DNA of 64,000 nucleotides, from positions 1-64,000 of the IMG/VR virus record IMGVR_UViG_3300007609_000016. One strand, written 5' to 3'. Source of the stretch: a virus. The notes beneath the pieces are model-generated. The model was not told the DNA's origin. It did not search any database and was given only the letters and a program-made list of their open reading frames with translations. Every line of letters starts with the position of its first letter. Position 1 is the first letter of the stretch. The position numbers were made by a program, and so were the translations under genes. Below, piece by piece: positions 8,401-15,697 of the stretch.

Positions 8401-8643
8401 ATGCTTTTAAACGAATTTTTATATTTTAACAGTGACGTAAACGACTTTGCGGTCGATCGCAGATATGATAACAAGCGTGACAGCTCGGTTCTCAAGCGTT
8501 CTGACACAAGAAAAATTCGTCTAACCCTTAAACAAATCAATCAGATGCGTTTACAATCTGAAGCACACGAAGCAGAAAAAGAATCTGAGCTGGAGTTTAT
8601 TAAACAGATGTATGGTAACCCAGTTGAAGCACCACAAGAATAG
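8401..8643 (+). CDS. Small charged protein between gp20 and gp21 (gp67 position)
   Basis: The 80-aa protein has an aromatic N-terminus (MLLNEFLYFNSD), a basic middle (DTRKIRLTLKQ) and an acidic helical end. In T4 the portal gene is followed by small prohead core genes 67 and 68. Size and place fit gp67 (80 aa), but I see no sequence signature, so homology is not claimed. The start has no Shine-Dalgarno sequence and sits at the predicted transcription start. It overlaps the next gene by 32 bases in another frame. Confidence 0.6.
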   Translation: MLLNEFLYFNSDVNDFAVDRRYDNKRDSSVLKRSDTRKIRLTLKQINQMRLQSEAHEAEKESELEFIKQMYGNPVEAPQE

Positions 8644-9268
8644 AAATCAAGATATAGCATTTATTTTTGGAAATGGAAGAAGCAGGCTTAATGTAAAGCT
8701 TGATTCTTTTTTAAATCTCGGAACTGTTTATGGGTGTAATGCACAGTACCGAGAATTTGAACCGCATTATCTCGTAGCTGTTGATGTAAAGATGGTTAAT
8801 GAAATTATTGCTAGCGGCTATCACAAAAATAATCAAGTATGGACCAATCCTAACAAAGGTTTAACTACAAAAAACGGAATAAACTTATTTTCTCCGCACA
8901 AAGGATGGAGTAGCGGACCTACTGCTCTACATTTTGCATCCAGCAACGGGCATCGTGAAATTTATTTCTTTGGATTTGATTTTCAAGGAGATAATGGCAA
9001 GTTTAACAATGTGTATGCAGACACGTTTAACTATAAAAAATCAGCAGATTCGGCAACATTTTTTGGTAATTGGCTAAACCAAACCGAGAGAACCATAAAA
9101 GAATTCAAAAAAATTAATTTTTATAGGGTTATCGAATCAAATGCATTTATTCCTGATAAATTAGGTCCACAACTTCAAAATTTAAAGCATATCACCTACG
9201 AAGAGTTAGGTAAAACTTTTGGAGACACTATATATACAAACCAAATGACTCAAAAAACTACCATTTAA
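8612..9268 (+). CDS. Sialyltransferase-like / DUF115-type Rossmann protein
   Basis: This 218-aa protein shows the pattern of the GT42 sialyltransferase / DUF115 fold. A glycine motif FGNGRSR at about 19-25 is followed by a G-C-N at 41-43 (YGCNAQ), the strand HYLVAVD at 52-58, and the later block SGPTALHFAS..GHREIYFFGFDF at 101-124. That order resembles the AGNGPSL..CN..SG..A..LGYKEIYLSGIDF order of Campylobacter CstII-type enzymes. It would bind a nucleotide sugar or similar donor; the acceptor is unknown. It is embedded in the head gene operon, which is odd. The ATG at 8612 overlaps the previous gene by 32 bases; an in-frame TTG at 8624 is an alternative. Confidence 0.55.
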   Translation: MVTQLKHHKNRNQDIAFIFGNGRSRLNVKLDSFLNLGTVYGCNAQYREFEPHYLVAVDVKMVNEIIASGYHKNNQVWTNPNKGLTTKNGINLFSPHKGWSSGPTALHFASSNGHREIYFFGFDFQGDNGKFNNVYADTFNYKKSADSATFFGNWLNQTERTIKEFKKINFYRVIESNAFIPDKLGPQLQNLKHITYEELGKTFGDTIYTNQMTQKTTI

Positions 9269-9288
9269 CCATAGTTTTGTAACTATAA

Positions 9289-9296
9289 TGTAAATA
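9289..9296 (+). promoter_or_regulatory. Candidate late element TGTAAATA
   Basis: TGTAAATA lies 35 bases before the acidic protein gene, in the only gap of this operon. The same variant occurs before the HNH-like gene on the other strand. A TATAAT at 9284-9289 overlaps it, but no -35 box is seen. Confidence 0.4.
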
Positions 9297-9331
9297 GTAA
9301 TGACAGCCTTATCACGATAGGAGAATATATC

Positions 9332-10210
9332 ATGGCACAAAAAGAAACGCTAGAACAAATGCTTGAGCATCTTGTAAACGATGAGCAAGACAAAGCCGAA
9401 GAGCTATTCCACGAGTATGTGGTAGCTAAGTCTCGTGAAATTTACGAATCACTCATTGAAGAAGAAATGGATGATGAAGACGAAGATGAAGAAGAAGTAG
9501 ATGAGTCTACTGAAGAAGACGAAGATGATGAAGAAGTTTCAGAAGACTTGTTCGACGATGACGTAATTGAAGCCGATGATGACGAAGAAGACATGATGGG
9601 CGGCGACGAAACTGACGATTTAGTTGGTGACATTGAGTCTGACGACGAAATGGACATGGACGACGAAGAAGATATGGGCGATGCTGACGAAGAAGAACTT
9701 TTCCAAGATCTAGAAGACATTGTCGATGAATTACAAGCCAAGTTTGACGAACTAAAAGGCGGAGACGACAGCGAAGAAATGGACATGGGCGACGAAGACG
9801 ACATGGACATGGGAGACGAAGATGAAGAAATGAAAGATAACTTCGACGCTGAACTTGCTACTGTTCGTGAATATGTTGAGAAAATTGGTGCTTACGAAAA
9901 CGCAAAAGGCGGCGACGAAGGTAAAGGTGTTGCTGGATCTAGCCACGGTACTTCGGTTAGTAACGTAAACACTAAATCAGTCGTTGACAATATGAAAAAT
10001 GACATGGGCGGTACTACTGCAAACATCTTAAGCGATAAGACAGATGAAAAAGGTCGTACAGCAGACAAGCCAAAAGAAGATGACATGGGCAACGTTAATA
10101 AGCCAGGTGGCAAAGCTTCTAAGAGCATGTCAAAAGTATCAGGTGGAGCGGCAAATAGCGAAAGCGGCGCCGATAACACCGGCAGTCTTTTCCGTGGCAA
10201 AAGATCTTAA
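9332..10210 (+). CDS. Highly acidic prohead core-like protein
   Basis: This 292-aa protein has a helical start (KETLEQMLEHLVNDEQDKAEELFHEYVV), a central part about half Asp/Glu (residues about 45-175), and a Gly/Ser/Lys C-terminus ending SLFRGKRS. In T4 the genes between portal and protease encode acidic core proteins that fill the prohead and are degraded by gp21. Position, charge and good AGGAG initiation support a core or scaffold role. A soluble chaperone for the basic scaffold is an alternative. The reverse strand of the acidic stretch gives a serine-rich open frame that is an artefact. Confidence 0.6.
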   Translation: MAQKETLEQMLEHLVNDEQDKAEELFHEYVVAKSREIYESLIEEEMDDEDEDEEEVDESTEEDEDDEEVSEDLFDDDVIEADDDEEDMMGGDETDDLVGDIESDDEMDMDDEEDMGDADEEELFQDLEDIVDELQAKFDELKGGDDSEEMDMGDEDDMDMGDEDEEMKDNFDAELATVREYVEKIGAYENAKGGDEGKGVAGSSHGTSVSNVNTKSVVDNMKNDMGGTTANILSDKTDEKGRTADKPKEDDMGNVNKPGGKASKSMSKVSGGAANSESGADNTGSLFRGKRS

Positions 10211-10217
10211 GGAGTAG

Positions 10218-10847
10218 ATGGTGAGAAACGTTCTCGCAGAACATTTGAGTTTCGACCAGGCAAAGATTGTACTGGAGCGATCCGAAGAAGGTGATCAAAA
10301 GTCACTTTACATGAATGGCATCTGTATTCAGGGTGATATCCGAAATCAGAACCAGCGTGTATATTCTTCTAAAGAAATCGGCAGGGCTGTTGAAACGCTC
10401 AATGAACAGATCGCTGGTGGTTATTCAGTCTGCGGCGAAGTTGATCACCCTGAGGATTTAAAGATCAATTTGGACCGTGTTAGTCACATGATTACTAAAA
10501 TGTGGATGGACGGTCCAAATGGCTACGGAAAACTAAAAATACTTCCAACTCCAATGGGACAACTAATACAGACCATGCTGGAGTCGGGAGTAAAACTAGG
10601 CGTAAGCTCAAGAGGAAGCGGAGAAGTTGACAGCAGCGGTAATGTTCAAGGTTTTGAAATTATTACTGTAGACATTGTTGCCCAACCTTCTGCTCCGGGA
10701 GCTTATCCTACACCGGTTTACGAACACCTAATGAATCAAACAGGTGGATACAAGGCAATTTTAACTTCGAAAGAAGTGCAAGGCGATCCAAAGGCACAAC
10801 AATATATTGCAGAGAGCCTGAAAACAATCATTTCAGGACTCAAATAA
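10218..10847 (+). CDS. 21: Prohead core protease gp21
   Basis: This 209-aa protein matches the T4 gp21-type prohead serine protease. The likely catalytic His is in GEVDHPED (about residue 77), and the Ser is in GVSSRGSG (about residue 127), followed by ITVDIVAQPSAPGAY, which is typical of herpes/T4 prohead proteases. It cleaves scaffold, core proteins and the capsid precursor after (L/I)xE in the prohead. AAGGAG ends 3 bases before the ATG and 6 bases before a GTG at 10221, so the GTG could be the true start. It lies directly ahead of scaffold gp22 and capsid gp23. Confidence 0.93.
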   Translation: MVRNVLAEHLSFDQAKIVLERSEEGDQKSLYMNGICIQGDIRNQNQRVYSSKEIGRAVETLNEQIAGGYSVCGEVDHPEDLKINLDRVSHMITKMWMDGPNGYGKLKILPTPMGQLIQTMLESGVKLGVSSRGSGEVDSSGNVQGFEIITVDIVAQPSAPGAYPTPVYEHLMNQTGGYKAILTSKEVQGDPKAQQYIAESLKTIISGLK

Positions 10848-10857
10848 GGAGAATCAC

Positions 10858-11946
10858 ATGCAAGATTTTGTACAACAATTGTTAGAAAATGATGTGATTT
10901 CCGAAGAAATGAAATCGGAAATTGAGTCAGCTTGGCAAAGCAAGATTCAAGAAAACCGCGAACTAGTCACTCAAGAACTTCGTGAAGAGTTTGCTCAAAA
11001 ATACGAGCACGATAAATCAGCAATGGTTGAAGCTGTTGAAGACATGCTAGCAGACCGCCTCCAGGCAGAGCTAGGTGAATTTGCAGAAGACCGTCAGGGA
11101 TTAATCGAAGCAAGAGCAAAATATATTCAAAAAATGAAAAACGATTCTGTAACAATGGAATCATTTGTTCTTCAAAATTTGAAGAAAGAGCTTGCTGAAC
11201 TACACGAAGATCGAAAGGCAGTTGCAAACAATGTAGCTAAATTAGAATCTTTTATTGTGGATGCACTAGCGAAAGAAATCGCAGAATTCCACGTTGACAA
11301 ACAAGACCTAGCAGAAACTAAGGTACGCCTAGTTAAAGAAAGCAGAGACAAGTTTGAATCAGTTAAAAAAGAATTTCTCAAGCGTTCAGTTAAAGTTATC
11401 GAAAACACAATCTCAACAGGATTGCGTACTGAAATGACTCAACTGAAAGAAGACATTGAAGCAGCACGCAGAAATGACTTTGGTCGTAGGATCTTTGAAA
11501 GTTTTGCTAGCGAATATGCAACAAGTCACCTCAACGAGAAAAGCGAAACTGCTAAACTACTAAAAGTTGTTCAGCAGAAACAGCAAGAACTCGAAGAAGC
11601 GGCGCAAATTGTTGCTGAAGCTAAACAAGAAGTAGAAAGTCGTGAGAGCGAAATCAAGAAAATTACTGAATCTCAACAGAGAGCTGAAGTAATGAATGAG
11701 TTACTAGGACCGCTTGGCAAAGACAAGCGCGAAGTAATGAATGAACTTCTTGAATCAGTTCAAACTGACAAACTACAAAAAGCTTTTGACAAGTATCTTC
11801 CAGCCGTTATGGACGGAGGAAGACCCACTAAGAAAGCGTTAACCGAGGCGAAAGAAGTAACAGGCAATAAAGAACAGGCACAAACAGCTAGCACCGAATC
11901 GAAAGGTGCAGAAATTTTTGACATCCGCAGGCTTGCGGGACTATAA
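10858..11946 (+). CDS. 22: Prohead scaffold protein gp22
   Basis: This 362-aa protein is almost entirely charged alpha-helix, as expected of the T4 gp22 scaffold that forms the prohead core and is then digested by gp21. The conserved start is MQDFVQQLLENDVISEEMK. The C-terminal REVMNELLESVQ..FDKYLPAVMDGG resembles the family end. Several L/I-x-E sites that gp21 could cut are visible. The final residues IRRLAGL resemble the end of the 858-aa protein at 62011 (see findings). AGGAG precedes the start and the spacing to gp21 is 10 bases. Confidence 0.92.
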   Translation: MQDFVQQLLENDVISEEMKSEIESAWQSKIQENRELVTQELREEFAQKYEHDKSAMVEAVEDMLADRLQAELGEFAEDRQGLIEARAKYIQKMKNDSVTMESFVLQNLKKELAELHEDRKAVANNVAKLESFIVDALAKEIAEFHVDKQDLAETKVRLVKESRDKFESVKKEFLKRSVKVIENTISTGLRTEMTQLKEDIEAARRNDFGRRIFESFASEYATSHLNEKSETAKLLKVVQQKQQELEEAAQIVAEAKQEVESRESEIKKITESQQRAEVMNELLGPLGKDKREVMNELLESVQTDKLQKAFDKYLPAVMDGGRPTKKALTEAKEVTGNKEQAQTASTESKGAEIFDIRRLAGL

Positions 11947-11959
11947 TAGGAGAACTATA

Positions 11960-13135
11960 ATGTCACAATTACTCGAGTCACGCTGGTCGGAGACTAAAGG
12001 GGCACTACTAGAAGGCCTTCAAGGTAACAAGCGTTCAGTTATGGAGACGACTCTTGAGAACACTCGCAAGTATCTCGCAGAGTCAGCTACAGCTGGTGCT
12101 ACTTCCGCCGGTAACGTTGCAACACTAAATCGTGTGATCCTTCCTGTGATCAGACGTGTAATGCCTACGGTCATTGCAAATGAATTAGTTGGTGTACAGC
12201 CAATGACAGGACCAGTTGGTCAAATCCACACACTACGTGTTCGTTATTCAGATTCGTTCAATAGCGCAAGTGGAACTGATACAACAGCAGGTGAAGAAGC
12301 ACTTTCGCCATTCAAGATTGCAGAAGGATATTCAGGTTCTGCAGCTACTGACAAGGCAGCTAGTACAGCAGCTTTAGAAGGTACAGCTGGAAACAGAATG
12401 TCAATTCAAATCTTGAAGCAAACTGTAGAAGCTAAAACTCGTAAGCTCAGCGCACGTTGGACTTTCGAATCAGCACAGGATGCACAAGCTCAGCAAGGTA
12501 TTGATGTAGAAGCAGAAATTATGGCTGCTCTTGCTCAAGAAATTACCGCTGAAATTGATCAAGAAATTCTTGCTTCACTAGGCACACTAGCTGGCACAGC
12601 CGCTTTGACATATGATCAAGCTGCCGTTTCAGGTACTGCTACTTTCGTTGGTGACGAGCATGCTGCATTAGCTGTTCAAATCAACCGTGTAAGTAACTTG
12701 ATTGCTCAGCGTACACGTCGTGGTGCTGGTAACTGGGCTGTTGTTTCACCAACAGTACTAACACTTCTACAAAGTGCTACAACTAGTGCGTTTGCTCGTA
12801 CTACAGAAGGTACTTTCGAAGCTCCAACTAACACCAAGTTTGTTGGTACACTAAACTCAGCAATGCGTGTTTATGTTAACGGCTACGCTACTAGCGATGA
12901 CGTTATCGTAGGATACAAAGGTACTTCGGAATCAGATGCGGCAGCGTTCTATTGCCCATACATTCCTCTAATGAGTTCTGGTGTTGTACTTGATCCGTCA
13001 ACTTTCGAGCCAGTAGTTAGCTTCATGACCAGATATGGTTATGTAGAACTAACTAACACAGCATCATCTCTTGGTAATGCTGCTGATTATCTTGGCAAAG
13101 TTGCGGTTACAGCTGCAAACCTACGCTTCGCATAA
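11960..13135 (+). CDS. 23: Major capsid protein gp23
   Basis: This 391-aa T4-type capsid precursor starts at MSQLLESRW, 8 bases after AGGAG. An in-frame ATG at 11906 lies inside gp22 and is rejected. The N-terminal delta domain ends at L39-A40-E41 before S42, an exact gp21 cleavage site just ahead of the conserved ATAGATSAGNVATLNRV..PVIRRVMP region. The HK97-fold core continues to ADYLGKVAVTAANLRFA. It is shorter than T4 gp23 (521 aa), so surface insertions are reduced. The gene is closed by a strong terminator. No gp24 vertex gene is seen nearby. Confidence 0.95.
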   Translation: MSQLLESRWSETKGALLEGLQGNKRSVMETTLENTRKYLAESATAGATSAGNVATLNRVILPVIRRVMPTVIANELVGVQPMTGPVGQIHTLRVRYSDSFNSASGTDTTAGEEALSPFKIAEGYSGSAATDKAASTAALEGTAGNRMSIQILKQTVEAKTRKLSARWTFESAQDAQAQQGIDVEAEIMAALAQEITAEIDQEILASLGTLAGTAALTYDQAAVSGTATFVGDEHAALAVQINRVSNLIAQRTRRGAGNWAVVSPTVLTLLQSATTSAFARTTEGTFEAPTNTKFVGTLNSAMRVYVNGYATSDDVIVGYKGTSESDAAAFYCPYIPLMSSGVVLDPSTFEPVVSFMTRYGYVELTNTASSLGNAADYLGKVAVTAANLRFA

Positions 13136-13157
13136 GTTTTATACTTTATGCACATCG

Positions 13158-13182
13158 AAAGGCCCTACGGGGCCTTTTTTTA
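13158..13182 (+). terminator. Intrinsic terminator after gp23
   Basis: AAAGGCCC (13158-13165), loop TACG, GGGCCTTT, then a run of T to 13181. It is the strongest hairpin of the head operon and insulates the capsid transcript from the fibre region. Confidence 0.9.
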
Positions 13183-13204
13183 TGACTATAGTATCTAAAA
13201 TAAT

Positions 13205-13212
13205 GATAAATA
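13205..13212 (+). promoter_or_regulatory. Late promoter element GATAAATA with long leader
   Basis: GATAAATA lies 23 bases after the gp23 terminator. Transcription would start near 13218, giving a leader of about 93 bases before the ATG at 13311. The leader holds the hairpin GCTGT-ACCC-ACAGC (13251-13264), extendable by 2 bp, and an AAGGAG ribosome site. Confidence 0.7.
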
Positions 13213-13310
13213 CTTTTGTCAGATAGTGTGCCCCTAAAAGGTGGACTTATGCTGTACCCACAGCGTAGCAGCTAGAACCTGCATCGGACTTCTAAAAAAG
13301 GAGAAAACAA

Positions 13311-13748
13311 ATGGGACGCCCTATTCAAGAAAGAAAAATTGGTCAAGGTACGGCTAAAATCGAAGTAACTTCAGCAAGATTTAGTACCGGAGGAGTAATA
13401 TCAGGAGACATTGCTGATCCTCTTTACATTGATCGCCAACGAAGCTCTCTTCAATTTATTGTAAAAAATAGTGAAAACAGTGAAAAACTTTCACTGGTAG
13501 GAAAAGCAACTCCGGGAGTTGGTGAATTTTGCATTGCTGTAACAATTGACGATGATGCAGACGGAGCATTAAATGACTCTGCTGTTTACTATGTAACTAA
13601 GTTGCATAACAGAACGGTTAGTTGCCAGCCAGATGATGACCCTAGCAATATGATTCATCTAACTTACCAGTTATCGGAAAATCCAGGAAAAGATAATTCA
13701 ATTTTAGGCGACGGATTCACTATAGCAAATATCGACGTACAGAAGTAA
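13311..13748 (+). CDS. Small virion protein, unknown
   Basis: This 145-aa beta-rich protein (MGRPIQERKIGQGTAKIEV) has strong AAGGAG initiation and its own promoter after the capsid gene. It contains an acidic loop (IDDDADGALNDSA) and ends in GDGFTIANIDVQK. I recognise no family. Its place as first gene of the fibre operon, right after gp23, suggests a capsid decoration or fibre-associated protein, but the sequence alone does not decide. Confidence 0.6.
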   Translation: MGRPIQERKIGQGTAKIEVTSARFSTGGVISGDIADPLYIDRQRSSLQFIVKNSENSEKLSLVGKATPGVGEFCIAVTIDDDADGALNDSAVYYVTKLHNRTVSCQPDDDPSNMIHLTYQLSENPGKDNSILGDGFTIANIDVQK

Positions 13749-13756
13749 GGTAAACA

Positions 13757-14770
13757 ATGAGCCAGTTTATACAAACTAATGGCGATTATACTATTAAAAC
13801 TCGTGCCGAAGGAATTATTACCTTAGATACCGGTCCGAGTATAGGCGAAGTGAGGGTCACTGGAAACTTAATTGTTGAAGGTGATACCCTCACTATTTCT
13901 GCTGAAGAGTTACAAGTCGACGATAATGTTATCCTTTTAAATAGAGGTGAAACAGGTGCTGGCGTTACCAAAAGATACTCTGGAATAGAAATAGACAGGG
14001 GTACTGTGTCAAATGCAAATATTATATACGACGACACTGAAGAAGCATTTCTTTTTACCTACGGTTCAGATGGAACATATAGTTATGAACTCGGCGGCGG
14101 CGAAGTAAGTTCAATAAAAGTAAAAAGAATTTTAACTCCAGATTCTGGTGATCAAGATTTAGTTTTAGTAGGAAACGGCACCGGCGTAATAACCGTTAGA
14201 GGCACTACAAACTATGAAGATCAAATTACCGATCCAGATGACATTCCGAATAAAGCATATGTCGATGCTGCCATTCGAGATAACCCTACGTTTCAGATTG
14301 TTGATGACGACACAAGAATAGTTGTTACAGATTTAGATGTTACAGATGCTGGTAGTGATTTTGCTACTTTAACAAGTTATCCAGCTCCGCTAACTAGTGC
14401 AATATCAGTTCTTGTTGACGGCGTATTAGTTTCGCAATATTATCAAGATAGAGTATTAATAGGTGAAGTTGGTAGAACGGGAATAGAAATCGACGGAGAA
14501 AATATTGAAATTAGAACCGAAGATTATGACGATTCTAACAGTGAAACAAATCTATATCTCCGAACAGGCGGCACTGGCAAAATAAAAACAAATTATGCGA
14601 TACAGCTAGAAAAAATTTCAAACAGTGTAAACTATGTAGCAGGATCTGTAACAATCAATGCTCAAGATCCAAGTGTTGGTGCTACAGGTCTTTATTTTTC
14701 AAACTCTAACGTAGAAGGCGGAGAATTAATAAGTAAAAATAGAGCATTGTTGTTTAGTATGATATTTTAA
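13757..14770 (+). CDS. Fibre-like structural protein with beta repeats
   Basis: The 337-aa protein has repeated short strands of the form VTGNLIVEGDTLTI and VKRILTPDSGDQDLVLVGNGTG, typical of trimeric beta-structured phage fibres. The segment ITDPDDIPNKAYVDAAI is a motif common in tail-fibre shafts. The same TGNLxVxG pattern occurs in the two GRISGPLL fibres downstream, so it is probably an accessory fibre of the same tail complex. AAGGT precedes the start. Confidence 0.65.
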   Translation: MSQFIQTNGDYTIKTRAEGIITLDTGPSIGEVRVTGNLIVEGDTLTISAEELQVDDNVILLNRGETGAGVTKRYSGIEIDRGTVSNANIIYDDTEEAFLFTYGSDGTYSYELGGGEVSSIKVKRILTPDSGDQDLVLVGNGTGVITVRGTTNYEDQITDPDDIPNKAYVDAAIRDNPTFQIVDDDTRIVVTDLDVTDAGSDFATLTSYPAPLTSAISVLVDGVLVSQYYQDRVLIGEVGRTGIEIDGENIEIRTEDYDDSNSETNLYLRTGGTGKIKTNYAIQLEKISNSVNYVAGSVTINAQDPSVGATGLYFSNSNVEGGELISKNRALLFSMIF

Positions 14771-14779
14771 GAGAACAAA

Positions 14780-15142
14780 ATGATAAAAAGTACACTAGTT
14801 ACATCAACAGATGTTGATACTCCGGAAACAGTTTTCACCAGCACTACAGATGGTGAATCGGCAAGCACACAGGTTAGCAATGCTATCACCACTATGATTC
14901 TTTGTAATACAGGATCACCGAATTTAACAGATGAATCAGTAAATTCCGTAGACTGTAAAGTATTCTTGGTTACATCAGGAAGAACAGCCGCAAACACAAT
15001 AGTTAGTAATCTTACAATTCCTGCAGGCGAAACTGTGTTTTTTAGCGATGAAAAAATTATTTTAGGAGCAGGCGATACTATCCAGGTTGGTACAGATACA
15101 GGAAGTTTACTTGCTGTTACAGTGAGTTTCTTACAAGTATGA
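14780..15142 (+). CDS. Small beta-sandwich virion protein
   Basis: The 120-aa, Thr/Ser/Val-rich protein ends AGDTIQVGTDTGSLLAVTVSFLQV. It shares its layout (strand-rich, polar, a TIPAGETVFF-type turn, a terminal strand) with the 110-aa protein at 19680 and the 106-aa protein at 33024. The three look like members of one small beta-fold family scattered among the fibre genes. It overlaps the next gene by ATGA. Role inferred: tip, connector or decoration piece. Confidence 0.55.
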   Translation: MIKSTLVTSTDVDTPETVFTSTTDGESASTQVSNAITTMILCNTGSPNLTDESVNSVDCKVFLVTSGRTAANTIVSNLTIPAGETVFFSDEKIILGAGDTIQVGTDTGSLLAVTVSFLQV

Positions 15143-15666
15143 AGTTTTTAAAATCACAAAATACATCAAAATACAGTCCTAGTGATAATTCATTTCAGAT
15201 AAATCCTTACGGGCGAGCGGTAATGGATATATCCGGAGCTGTTATGCTTCCAAAGGGAACAGAAGCACAACGTCCTGATATTACAGGTGTTAGACAGCCA
15301 GAAGATGCTGAAGGATATATTCGTTATAACACAGATACAAATTCTATCGAAGCATATGTCGGCGGCTCTTGGGAAATTGTTCGAGCTCCGGGTGCATCTA
15401 CTATTACTAAACAAACGTTAGGTCCAGGAGATGATACAGAAACTGTATTCGGTTCGTTAAGTATTATACCAGATGCGGTTGATAATATTATTGTTTTAGT
15501 TGAAAATGTTATGCAGATTTCCACTACAAACTTTACACTAGAACAAAGTGTAAGCGGAAGCTTAACAGGCCCAAATTCTCCATACAGCGATGGATGGTAT
15601 TTAAAATTTACGTCGCCTGTACCTTCAGGAAAGTATGTAACTATCTACTACGGATTTGCCAACTAA
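15139..15666 (+). CDS. Short fibre-domain protein
   Basis: This 175-aa protein contains the fibre module PEDAEGYIRYNTDTNSIEAY..GGSWEIV (about residues 54-78), which recurs in other fibres of this window. The C-terminal half (TLGPGDDTETVFGSLSIIPD onward) is beta-rich and ends GKYVTIYYGFAN. It is coupled to the upstream gene and lies 31 bases before the propeller fibre. Probably a fibre adaptor; the family name is unknown. Confidence 0.6.
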   Translation: MKFLKSQNTSKYSPSDNSFQINPYGRAVMDISGAVMLPKGTEAQRPDITGVRQPEDAEGYIRYNTDTNSIEAYVGGSWEIVRAPGASTITKQTLGPGDDTETVFGSLSIIPDAVDNIIVLVENVMQISTTNFTLEQSVSGSLTGPNSPYSDGWYLKFTSPVPSGKYVTIYYGFAN

Positions 15667-15670
15667 TCTC

Positions 15671-15678
15671 GGTAAATA
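15671..15678 (+). promoter_or_regulatory. Late element variant GGTAAATA
   Basis: GGTAAATA lies 19 bases before the propeller-fibre ATG, with AGGAG at 15687-15691 between. It is a weaker match to TATAAATA than the others. Confidence 0.45.
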
Positions 15679-15697
15679 CTGCTATTAGGAGCAACTA

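Noticed and set aside
9442-9810. Serine-rich open frame on the minus strand
   Set aside because: It is the reverse complement of GAA/GAC/GAT-rich codons of the acidic protein, giving strings of Ser; there is no ribosome site and it is not a plausible protein.
11906-11959. Longer gp23 start inside gp22
   Set aside because: The added 18 residues are unlike capsid N-termini, and a clear AGGAG sits just before the ATG at 11960.
13213-13310. Possible tRNA in the long leader
   Set aside because: Short stems and a GAACC string are present, but no cloverleaf with acceptor, anticodon and T arms can be drawn.
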